Assembly: GCA_026000155.1 (NCBI GenBank)
Contig: BNYG01000047.1
Coordinates: forward strand, 1-12,833
DNA from: Bacteroidia bacterium
GTDB taxonomy: Bacteria > Bacteroidota > Bacteroidia > Bacteroidales > Azobacteroidaceae
Length of the DNA: 12,833 nt
Reading direction: 5' to 3'
Under the pieces are notes generated by a model, which searched no databases, was not told where the DNA came from, and was given only the letters and a program-made list of their open reading frames with translations. Of the stretch, positions 6,102 through 12,833 are shown in pieces. The translations under genes were made by a program, and so were the position numbers. Positions within the stretch are counted from its first letter, which is position 1, and each line of letters begins with the position of its first letter.

Positions 6102-6743
6102 TCACAGAGGTTCATCCAAGATTTTTAATGCTTTTTGATAAAATACGGTATCTCGTAATTCTTCAAACCAATCTAAATTAGATTTATCAAACCAAGAATA
6201 ATATCCGCTATAATACCTTAATAAGAAAAACAATTCCTTATCCATTGAATATGCTTTGTTGTTATATTTGATTCTATTAGACCGAGAATCAAAGCACAAA
6301 TAATCACTGTTTCCATTTTTATTTTTTATCGTTACAAACATACGGGCATCTTCAGAAAAATCGGGAGCAGGCGTTCGCTTTTCCAATAATTCCGCTACTC
6401 TATTCCATACATCGTTATCAACTATAAATGTATCTATCAACTCTGTAGGAACTCTCTCTAATTTCACCCAATCAAACGCACTGCTATCTTCTAAATAAGC
6501 ATCTATTAATTCGTCTGGAAAGTCCTCTGGAAGTGCATACGCATAGTTATTGGGGTGCTGCTCTTGAATTTCAGCTAATCTTTCACATTTAATCGCAACA
6601 TTAGTGTCGATCATACCGCAAAAATAGGTGACTAATATGCTATCAATCTTATCCAATTGATTGTTCTCTGTCAGTGTATTTCTATCTTTTTGATTACACA
6701 TAGAGAAAAGCATTAATGCTATTATAAAATATAAATATCTCAT
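6102..6743 (-). CDS. Lipoprotein, candidate immunity protein for the expressed RHS toxin
   Basis: The ATG at 6741-6743 is chosen because MRYLYFIIALMLFSMCNQ is a clear export signal. The same frame extends 41 codons further upstream, but that part is an out-of-frame shadow of the RHS tip. The product is 213 residues with Cys16 as the probable lipidated residue; Met at the -1 position is unusual, so anchoring is likely rather than certain. The mature protein is acidic and probably mostly helical, with DELIDAYLEDSSAFDW and a second similar ELIDTF segment suggesting an internal repeat. It starts 19 nt after the stop of the RHS toxin, the standard place for the cognate immunity gene. No known family is recognised. 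Repeat copy C follows its stop. Confidence 0.75.
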   Translation of the reverse strand: MRYLYFIIALMLFSMCNQKDRNTLTENNQLDKIDSILVTYFCGMIDTNVAIKCERLAEIQEQHPNNYAYALPEDFPDELIDAYLEDSSAFDWVKLERVPTELIDTFIVDNDVWNRVAELLEKRTPAPDFSEDARMFVTIKNKNGNSDYLCFDSRSNRIKYNNKAYSMDKELFFLLRYYSGYYSWFDKSNLDWFEELRDTVFYQKALKILDEPL

Positions 6744-6762
6744 ATTTAAATGTTTAATAAAA

Positions 6763-9700
6763 TTATCTATTCCACCATTGTATAAAACTATCCCACCATG
6801 AAGATGATGTCGGCTGTCGTTGTGTTGGAGCTGCTGTAGACATAGGATTTGTTTGAGTAGGATCACTTACCCTAATACTTTTATATCCTGCATGATCAGT
6901 ACGTACATAACCTTGTGGAAATTCTCCATTTGCTTGAGCGGTTTTTGCTTCTGCCCCTGTAATAACTCGCCGTTCTTCTTTATTGTCATACTGTTGATCA
7001 GTAGTAGCAACTCTTGTGTCATGCGCAGTTGGATTTGTAAGATAAGCCGATGCATGGTCCATTTCATGTTCTAATGTCGTTGCAGGAGAATAAATATAGC
7101 CTTCTTTAGTTGTACTTGCCCAACGAGGATTCCAAAAAACAGTATTGTTTTTGGTGTTATAATTATCGCCCCCATCCTTTAAGTTGACTGTCATTTCTCG
7201 GCTATTTGCCATGTTATACACATTTTCTCCTCCTCCATTTTCAACATCATACTTGTATGCCATAAGAAAATCTTGTATGTATTGATTTGATGGTGCTTGG
7301 TTCTGATTTGTCCCATTAAAAATCCAAGATTTCCATATTTCACCTCCATATCTTCTATTATCATATCCTGATATATACCAAATTCTTATATCACGTCCAT
7401 CGGGATCGACATACTTCACCGGATTATTACCATATTGACTGTACGGGCTTGTACTGTAATTCTTTTCTGCCAGCAGATCCATGGTTGGTGTGACCGGAAT
7501 AATTGTTCCGAATTGTCTTGTCACTTGGTCGTAAGTATTCAGTCCGTGCATTTCGTCCAATTCCTTATTTCCAAATTTATACGGTTGTCTTTCCGAATTA
7601 GACGAAATAAAACTGTTCACCATCCCTGACGGATAATAGTTGTTGATCTGGTTTCCGGCTTTCCAATTGTTGCCCAAATGATCCCTTATGTAATAGTCGT
7701 AACGAATATCATTCCCTGTCTTGTAAGCATAGCCTTCCGGATTCAGAATGTATTTCAGTTCGCCGTTTTCGTAAACAATATTTCCGCAATAATCGGTGAC
7801 GGTTTGAGTAGTAGAAGGTTGTATGGATACTTTAATGATACCGGCGCGGATGTGGCGGTTGACCGGAATGCTGAACGTGGTTGCTTCTGCAGCCAAAGGT
7901 ACAACCGGCTGCGGCTGTAAAGCAACAAGCGTCCTGTTTTCTACTGTCGTATGTATCGTTCTTCTTTTCACTCCCGTGGCATCATAACTGTATTGGGTAC
8001 TGTTTAAGCCGGTAAAGTATATTTTGTTTGGCAAATTTAATACATTATAACTGATATTCTCTATTCCCCGGTTAAAATCTTTCGTCATGGCGCCGTTTCT
8101 ATTATAGGCGTATTCGCTTTCCGGATTCCCGGAAGGTCTCACAAAACCATAAGGACGGGAAGCCGGAACAGCTTCCTGCACTTTTTTCAACTGATTACCG
8201 GTATATTCCATCGTTAAATCATCTATCTGTTGTGGAGAAAATTGCGGATAGATCATGGCATTCCGTTTGAGCGTAAGGATATTCCCTTGTTTGTCATACG
8301 TGAATTCTTCGTTGAACAGGTCGTTTATTCTGCCGTTTTCTGTGAATTGCGACTTCTTCAAACGGTTTAATCCGTCGTATTGGTAGTTGTAACCTGTATT
8401 GACAGCAGGATAAAATGCGACATCCTCGTCTTCCGGCGGCAGGTTATTTGCCCAAAAACCATTATCAATAGCCGTTGCCGAAATATTTCCGTTATACAAA
8501 GGCGTATTGCCGGCATAAGCATCTTCATAATACAAGGTTTCTGTAAATACATTGGGACAGTCTATCTTTTTCAACCAGTTACGGATATTGTAAGTGTAGG
8601 TCATCCTTTCTCCATTACCCAATTCTTTCCTTGAAACCCGGCCTAATTCGTCATAAACCAAATTGGATAAAAGAATTAGCGTTGGATTATTATCCAATTG
8701 ATAGTGAGTGGTCGTTGGACGATTGGCATGATCATAGCTGTAGCTATATACTTCGTCGATATCCGGTTTGCCGGCAGCGGAATGAATATGTTTTTTCACT
8801 ATGGGATTGCCGGTAAACGAATAAGCGTAATATTCGGCTTCGCTGCCTTCCAACAGGTTAGTAGATTTTTGCTGCACTACCCTTCCTTTCGCATCGTAAT
8901 AATAGGCGGTGACTATTTCCTGCTTGGTATTATCCAGCATCCTGACTCTCGTTCCAACCAATAATCCCTTGGAGGAACAAGCCGGACAATCGCTGTTTTC
9001 ATAACGGTTGTCGTAACCGGACAGCGGAGTATAATTGACTTTTCCCTTGGTTGCTGCATCCAGGGTGTTTAATAAATGATCCCCATGATCATAATAGTTG
9101 ACTTGCAGGACGGTGCTGTAGGAAGCCGGTATCTCCGTCAACACCGTTTCCGTATAACCGTAACTGCCGCTGCCGGAATAACTTTCCACCACTACCGTGT
9201 TTTTGATCTTATTAGTCAATGTGAGTTGACTTTCGGGAGTATTGGTCCAAACGCCGGTCAGGATCAGTCTGCCGAAAATATCGTACTTGTTGAATGTCCA
9301 GTAATTATTCAAACGCTGTTCGCCGTTCTGCGAAAAGACCAACCGGTCGGCCTGGTCATAGACATAATAAACGGGATCGGCGCCCGGCCATTTCATTTCC
9401 GTGCAACGGTTACGGTCATCGTATTTATAGCTGTAGGCGTACTTACTTAAATTCGTGCTTGAAATATCCTCCCCAATCATGGGCGGCAACACAAAGCGCA
9501 AGTTATTAAAGTCGTCATAGACATAATAGGTATCATAATTTCCATCCGTATCCACTTGGCGTTGCAGAACTACCCTGTCCAATTTATCTTTAAACTCGTA
9601 AGAAACTTTATTGTCTTCGTCTGTGATTTGCGTAACAAAGAGGCTGCCGGTAGCATAGTCGCTTGCATTTTTTATCAGGTCATTTCCCGACACAGAGTAA

Positions 9701-10200
9701 TACCGGCAAGGATAGTCGTCGGCATTATTGGTCAGATAAGCTGTTTGAACGGACCGGCCGGCCGTACGCCAGGCTTGACCGGGACCGTATTGTTTTTCCA
9801 CCCGGTTCAAGGGAGAGGGTTCGTATTGGGTTTCCGAATAACGGACAGCCTCTGTTCCATAAGCGGTATTGGTACGGCTTTTCAGATCTTCAAGGTCTCT
9901 AAAATGACCGCTACCGGAGCCTGTATTGACAGGCAACCAACTTTTCCATTCCCGGCCGTAAGCATCATATTCCTGAAAAGTAACCCAATCGGTTTGGTTG
10001 GGAGTGAATCCTATCCGTACCTGTTGCACCGGACGGCCCAGACCGTCAAAATAGCGGACAGTATGCATGGGACTTGTCCGGTCGTTGTTCAGATAAGTCG
10101 TTGTTTGAATGTAGTTCTGATCCGTGGACTGGGCGGCGGTCTGCGTGACTACACTTACTAACAAAAACAGTAGTATATATAAATATCTGTTCATGATCAT
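6763..10200 (-). CDS. RHS repeat polymorphic toxin with DUF6443-type N-terminus and HExxH metallopeptidase tip
   Basis: An 1145-residue exported RHS protein. Residues 1-24 are a Sec signal peptide ending in TAAQ. A DUF6443-like region follows (YIQTTTYLNND...RYFDGLGRPVQQV, about 25-160). YD repeats continue to about residue 800 (for example YDAYGREW, YVYDQADRLVF, LVYDELGRVSRKE, YQYDGLNRLKK). The closing core has RDHLGN, KFGNKELDEMHGLNTYDQ and YSQYGNNPVKYVDPDGR, ending near residue 936. The 209-residue tip holds TTLEHEMDHASAYL (HEMDH at 1045-1049, bases 7054-7068) and, about 27 residues later, NKEERRVITGAE, where a Glu could be the third zinc ligand. This resembles M91/NleD-like effector peptidases, although that family match is tentative. 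RHS shells normally encapsulate such tips. The ATG overlaps the previous stop as ATGA, so translation is probably coupled. No PAAR domain is present. Confidence 0.9.
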   Translation of the reverse strand: MIMNRYLYILLFLLVSVVTQTAAQSTDQNYIQTTTYLNNDRTSPMHTVRYFDGLGRPVQQVRIGFTPNQTDWVTFQEYDAYGREWKSWLPVNTGSGSGHFRDLEDLKSRTNTAYGTEAVRYSETQYEPSPLNRVEKQYGPGQAWRTAGRSVQTAYLTNNADDYPCRYYSVSGNDLIKNASDYATGSLFVTQITDEDNKVSYEFKDKLDRVVLQRQVDTDGNYDTYYVYDDFNNLRFVLPPMIGEDISSTNLSKYAYSYKYDDRNRCTEMKWPGADPVYYVYDQADRLVFSQNGEQRLNNYWTFNKYDIFGRLILTGVWTNTPESQLTLTNKIKNTVVVESYSGSGSYGYTETVLTEIPASYSTVLQVNYYDHGDHLLNTLDAATKGKVNYTPLSGYDNRYENSDCPACSSKGLLVGTRVRMLDNTKQEIVTAYYYDAKGRVVQQKSTNLLEGSEAEYYAYSFTGNPIVKKHIHSAAGKPDIDEVYSYSYDHANRPTTTHYQLDNNPTLILLSNLVYDELGRVSRKELGNGERMTYTYNIRNWLKKIDCPNVFTETLYYEDAYAGNTPLYNGNISATAIDNGFWANNLPPEDEDVAFYPAVNTGYNYQYDGLNRLKKSQFTENGRINDLFNEEFTYDKQGNILTLKRNAMIYPQFSPQQIDDLTMEYTGNQLKKVQEAVPASRPYGFVRPSGNPESEYAYNRNGAMTKDFNRGIENISYNVLNLPNKIYFTGLNSTQYSYDATGVKRRTIHTTVENRTLVALQPQPVVPLAAEATTFSIPVNRHIRAGIIKVSIQPSTTQTVTDYCGNIVYENGELKYILNPEGYAYKTGNDIRYDYYIRDHLGNNWKAGNQINNYYPSGMVNSFISSNSERQPYKFGNKELDEMHGLNTYDQVTRQFGTIIPVTPTMDLLAEKNYSTSPYSQYGNNPVKYVDPDGRDIRIWYISGYDNRRYGGEIWKSWIFNGTNQNQAPSNQYIQDFLMAYKYDVENGGGENVYNMANSREMTVNLKDGGDNYNTKNNTVFWNPRWASTTKEGYIYSPATTLEHEMDHASAYLTNPTAHDTRVATTDQQYDNKEERRVITGAEAKTAQANGEFPQGYVRTDHAGYKSIRVSDPTQTNPMSTAAPTQRQPTSSSWWDSFIQWWNR
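7415..8625 (-). repeat. Duplicated RHS core DNA, copy 2 (within the expressed toxin gene)
   Basis: Counterpart of 2766-3994. It covers the C-terminal ~410 core residues of the complete RHS gene, from ELGNGERMTY to just before YVDPDGR. Mismatches are more frequent in the promoter-proximal part (YNIRNW against YHIRNW, NGFWANN against NGFWYNN) and sparse around 7800-8220, apart from the replaced patch at about 8227-8261. Such uneven divergence is expected where gene conversion has acted on part of a duplicated block. Confidence 0.92.
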
Positions 10201-11048
10201 TTGTTTTTGATTGTTTTGTTTGGCTTTTGTGCCTGCGGGGGATAAAAAAAGGCGGTACTGAGAAATTCGGACTCAGATTCAGAATTAGAATCAGACTCGG
10301 AATCCGTCCGGCGCTGCTCCCAGCTGCGTACGGTTTCAAAAACCGGATAACGGCAGCCTTTTTCGTACCAGCGGAATGTTTCCACCACAAAAAGCACCGA
10401 ATCGCTTTCCAACCGTTGGTCGATACTGTCCGGTGAGATAACCGGGGGCGATTTTAATTTATCGTAATAGGAGTCGTTTATCGGGCGGATATCTTCGACC
10501 ATCTGTTTGACGGTATGGGTGCGCAAGACCTGTTGGAGTGTGTCGTTGCCGGGCAATACCATCGTTCCGTAAGCATCCGCTCCGGTTTCGATTGTTCCCA
10601 GTACATCCATTTCCAAACGGTTGCTGTATTTGCCGTGCGCATAATAATGCGTTTTCACCGTATCGCCGTAGTTCACCGGAAATTTCAATAACAATTCCGG
10701 TTGTACATGCTGCAATCGGGTGGTTTGATTATTGAAACCCCACAACAGGAGGGAATCGTTTTGCAAGGCGTAATGGTAGCGCGTCAGGTGTTCCGTCCCG
10801 GTAATAAGGCTATCGTCAGAAGTAGAATAAGCCAGGGCATATTCTTCATTGACGGTTTCCAACCGGCTGAAGTCCCAAAGGACACCGGCGCCTGCCAAAC
10901 CGGGGTCTTTATACCCGACTTGTTGTTTGATCAGCTCATCGCCTGCCCGGAACATATTCAAGCCGGATTGCAGACTGTGCTGTGCCGAAAGCAGGGCAGG
11001 AATACCCAGCAACCAGGCTGTTAGGATCTTTTTCATTGTCTTTTTCAT
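10197..11048 (-). CDS. Sec-exported protein of unknown function upstream of the RHS toxin
   Basis: A 283-residue protein with a signal peptide ending in LLSAQ (about residue 22). A second ATG four codons in (MKKILTAW) is an equally good start. The mature domain has many short beta-like stretches (VLWDFSRLE, YHYALQNDSLLLWGF) and a conserved-looking core, but no catalytic motif that I recognise. Near the C-terminus an acidic Ser/Asp/Glu tract (DSESDSNSESESEF) separates the domain from a basic, Pro-rich tail. The stop overlaps the RHS start codon by ATGA, and the previous gene ends 13 nt upstream, so it sits inside a tight operon. Small exported partners directly before DUF6443-type RHS genes are a familiar layout in Bacteroidota; a role in surface assembly or export of the RHS shell is possible but unproven. 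Confidence 0.82.
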   Translation of the reverse strand: MKKTMKKILTAWLLGIPALLSAQHSLQSGLNMFRAGDELIKQQVGYKDPGLAGAGVLWDFSRLETVNEEYALAYSTSDDSLITGTEHLTRYHYALQNDSLLLWGFNNQTTRLQHVQPELLLKFPVNYGDTVKTHYYAHGKYSNRLEMDVLGTIETGADAYGTMVLPGNDTLQQVLRTHTVKQMVEDIRPINDSYYDKLKSPPVISPDSIDQRLESDSVLFVVETFRWYEKGCRYPVFETVRSWEQRRTDSESDSNSESESEFLSTAFFYPPQAQKPNKTIKNK

Positions 11049-11061
11049 TGTCTTTCCCGGT

Positions 11062-11739
11062 TCAATTGGTTTTTTTGATAAGAATAATGTTCACATACGA
11101 GCTTGCTGTAGGAGCAGTAGTTTTACAATCATAAGTCATCACGCCTGATGCCGATATGCTTTTGATGGTAATGCAGCTGGTGTCGTAATCGGTTACCACG
11201 TAGTCATAGTCGCCTGCGACTCCCAACAGATTGGTCAGAGCGGCGGCAGTGGTTAACGCCGAATTGTTGGAAATCAGCGGTTGCCCTGTTGTGGTAAAAT
11301 TGCGCGTGTACACTGTATAGAGGTTTACCGTTTTATTCGTTGCTCCCGAAGTCCAGTCCAAAGTAAAAGGCGGGAGGTAGATCACTGTTCCCGGACCATT
11401 CAGCGGTTTCCATTGTACGCCGTTCCAATAATAAATACCGGGCTTGAAATTCGCATTGTCGGTTATATTGTAAACTTCCAATCCGGTGTGTTCGAGTTTA
11501 TCGGCAGCGGTTTCAGCAGCGATAAACGGCCGCAGCAAAGTGAGTGTTTGCAAAGCTACGCGGGGCAAAAGCAATCCGCCTTTATCGGTGGTCGCCCCGC
11601 CCGTCCGGTTGGTTTGACTCTTTATATCCACTAAGGCACCCTTGGCGGGTTCTTCCAGCGAACCTACTGTTATCTGTGCGTTCATACTTGCTGTACCCAA
11701 AACCAAGGACAACAGCAATAAAAAAAGATTTCTTTTCAT
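11062..11739 (-). CDS. Sec-exported protein with a GxYYWNGxQW motif, function unknown
   Basis: A 225-residue protein with a signal peptide (MKRNLFLLLLSLVLGTASMNAQ) and a mature start ITVGSLEEPAKGALVDIK. The segments GGLLLPRVAL and GLEVYNITDNANFKPGIYYW-NG are hallmarks of a common, poorly characterised group of exported Bacteroidota proteins. They often occur beside surface adhesins and read like structural, fibre- or tail-like subunits. The C-terminal half (from about residue 118) is rich in Thr, Asn, Ala and Val and is probably a beta-sandwich ending in a YVNIILIKK strand. The gene begins 4 nt after the stop of the upstream RHS-like gene and is 13 nt from the next gene, so all are probably one transcript. 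No enzymatic function is suggested. Confidence 0.8.
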   Translation of the reverse strand: MKRNLFLLLLSLVLGTASMNAQITVGSLEEPAKGALVDIKSQTNRTGGATTDKGGLLLPRVALQTLTLLRPFIAAETAADKLEHTGLEVYNITDNANFKPGIYYWNGVQWKPLNGPGTVIYLPPFTLDWTSGATNKTVNLYTVYTRNFTTTGQPLISNNSALTTAAALTNLLGVAGDYDYVVTDYDTSCITIKSISASGVMTYDCKTTAPTASSYVNIILIKKTN

Positions 11740-11743
11740 TTTT

Positions 11744-12736
11744 TTAATTCTTATAATGGTATTTATAATTTTCGATTGTATAACTGTTCTCGTCTTTGAT
11801 CGCTTCTAAACGGCCAAAAGGATCGTAGTGATAAGTGGTTTTTATTCCGCGCGGATCAATTATCGTCTGGAGTCCAACCAATTGTTTATACATGTAAGTA
11901 GTAACCATTGCATCCGGTAAATTGGTTCGCAAATTATGGATGGCAATAGAATCTGCATTGGAAGGAGAATCTGCATCTGCAATTCTATCAACCACTGTTT
12001 GACCGTTCAAGGCTGTGGTTACTTGCTCGTAAGTAGCATTCTCTATTTTGGCAACCGGATACTGATAGTTATAGCCCCAAAGATAAGCAGTCGGTACATT
12101 GCTTCCTGCCGGTTTGGACTCTATTACATTGCCTTTCGTGTCGTATTGGTAATAGATTTCAGGCTTGAGAGATGAATTCCCTGTTAGGGTTAATGTATTT
12201 TCCGTATGAGAAATTCTGCATTCTCCTTCATAATGGTAGTGGTGAGGGGCACGTTCCAACTGAAATGTATAATAGCCTGCCGGCAAATTAATTTCTTTTG
12301 TAACATCAAAAAGATAATATTGACACTGATTAACCGGATCTAACTCTATCTCTATGTCTTGGGGATTCTTGAATTCTTCAAATGTTTGCCTGTATATTTG
12401 TGAACCATTACTCAAAATTATAAGAACAAAGTAATCTGTCAACCTATCATCTTGCTTGACAGACATTTCTATTTTTATTTTTGTATCGGATTCCTGGATT
12501 GTAAAATGTCCGGATGTTGGATTCGGAGAGGTATCATTATTCCTATAGATAGTATTGTATATAGTCTTTGGAGCATCTAAATCATTAAAAGAGATAGATG
12601 TGTTTTTTTGCAATAAATCAATCCGTTCAGGTTTGAAAATATCCGGATGAACTTCATTATATTTCAGATATTCTCCTTCAATAACAGACTTATTAGAACC
12701 TCTATCCAAATATAGATGAAATTTTTGAGATTCCAC
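11744..12736 (-). CDS. C-terminal part of an RHS-type protein (probably truncated by frameshift and window edge)
   Basis: An open frame of 330 codons from a GTG at 12734-12736; the frame is open back to a TAA at 12761-12763. The first ~180 residues look like a beta-sandwich region (SGHFTIQESDTKIKIEMSV, YFLFDVTKE-like strands, LPAGYYTFQLE). Residues from about 195 show RHS text: YYQYDTKGNVIESKPAGSN, AYLWGYNYQYPVAKIENATY, and the ending PRGIKTTYHYDPFGRLEAIK with YKYHYKN. That ending is typical of the long RHS-like protein that often precedes DUF6443 RHS genes in Bacteroidota, which is usually far longer. With no signal peptide or credible ATG, the real N-terminus probably lies upstream in another frame. 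There is no toxin tip and no DPDGR junction. Confidence 0.8.
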   Translation of the reverse strand: MESQKFHLYLDRGSNKSVIEGEYLKYNEVHPDIFKPERIDLLQKNTSISFNDLDAPKTIYNTIYRNNDTSPNPTSGHFTIQESDTKIKIEMSVKQDDRLTDYFVLIILSNGSQIYRQTFEEFKNPQDIEIELDPVNQCQYYLFDVTKEINLPAGYYTFQLERAPHHYHYEGECRISHTENTLTLTGNSSLKPEIYYQYDTKGNVIESKPAGSNVPTAYLWGYNYQYPVAKIENATYEQVTTALNGQTVVDRIADADSPSNADSIAIHNLRTNLPDAMVTTYMYKQLVGLQTIIDPRGIKTTYHYDPFGRLEAIKDENSYTIENYKYHYKN

Positions 12737-12833
12737 ACAGACGAATAAAAATAGGCGAGATTATCAGGCTCACCTATTTTATCAACCGTCTGTTTTTCAT
12801 AATTTTGTGTTGTCATCTTAAAAAACAAAAAGA
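12664..12833 (-). pseudogene. Upstream reading frame of the RHS-type protein, out of frame with the main ORF
   Basis: This minus-strand frame is open from the window edge to TGA at 12664-12666 and overlaps the main ORF by about 95 bp. It reads FLFFKMTTQNYEKQTVDKIG and EPDNLAYFYSS, which looks like real protein, then turns into low-quality text (WNLKNFIYIWIEVLISLLL). The main ORF starts to look real near the same point (SQKFHLYLDRGSN). The simplest reading is one gene with a one-base indel between about 12700 and 12763, where short A/T runs occur. An independent short gene starting at ATG 12814-12816 remains possible because the window ends here. Confidence 0.45.

Noticed and set aside
6744..6866. 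Longer N-terminus (41 extra codons) for the lipoprotein at 6102-6743
   Set aside because: The extension overlaps the coding end of the RHS tip and would bury the lipoprotein signal inside the protein; the ATG at 6743 gives a proper signal peptide.
9556..10161. Plus-strand open frame of 201 codons opposite the RHS gene, and similar antisense frames at 595-1116 and 9076-9450
   Set aside because: They lie entirely within strongly supported genes on the other strand and show no domain or signal pattern of their own, so they are frame shadows.

Overview
The window looks like a Bacteroidota chromosome, most likely order Bacteroidales. The basis is RHS proteins of the DUF6443 type, repeated L-x-S-C lipoprotein signals, few Shine-Dalgarno sites, and AT-rich intergenic DNA around moderate-GC core genes. 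No transposase, integrase, tRNA, rRNA or CRISPR array was found. Family assignments come from reading motifs by eye; no database was searched.

Left part (1-1443, plus strand): the C-terminal end of an exported beta-helix-like protein, then a complete lipoprotein of the calcineurin-like phosphoesterase superfamily. The phosphoesterase resembles tartrate-resistant (type 5) acid phosphatase, but His replaces the usual Tyr metal ligand. These genes converge on a minus-strand locus that fills the rest of the window.

Right part (12833 down to 1702, minus strand): a polymorphic-toxin locus. In transcription order it holds the C-terminal part of one RHS-type protein (with a probable frameshift near the window edge), two small Sec-exported proteins, and a complete 1145-residue RHS toxin. 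The RHS toxin has a signal peptide, a DUF6443-like start, YD repeats, a DPDGR junction and a 209-residue tip with an HEMDH zinc-peptidase motif. A lipoprotein that is probably its immunity protein follows 19 nt later.

After that comes an array of orphan cassettes: (i) a 62-codon headless toxin tail plus an immunity-like lipoprotein; (ii) a roughly 45-codon headless tail plus another lipoprotein; (iii) a start-less copy of the last ~416 residues of the RHS core joined to a different tip, a metzincin-like protease (HEFGHLLGLTH), plus a small membrane-anchored immunity candidate. The core copy in (iii) nearly matches the core of the expressed gene, so homologous recombination could swap the tips.

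Every cassette boundary carries a version of one intergenic element. In it, GTTCGGC/GCCGAAC arms enclose one to four or more short hairpins whose stems differ in sequence but whose loops are mostly TCC(C) or GGA. Two copies end at the same junction, in the same reading frame, directly against the toxin fragments. The exported anchors on all immunity candidates, the Sec signal on the RHS protein and the absence of any PAAR domain or type VI gene here suggest toxins that act, or must be neutralised, outside the cytoplasm. The combination of a repeat-delimited immunity bank and a metallopeptidase-for-metallopeptidase tip swap is the most interesting content of the window.
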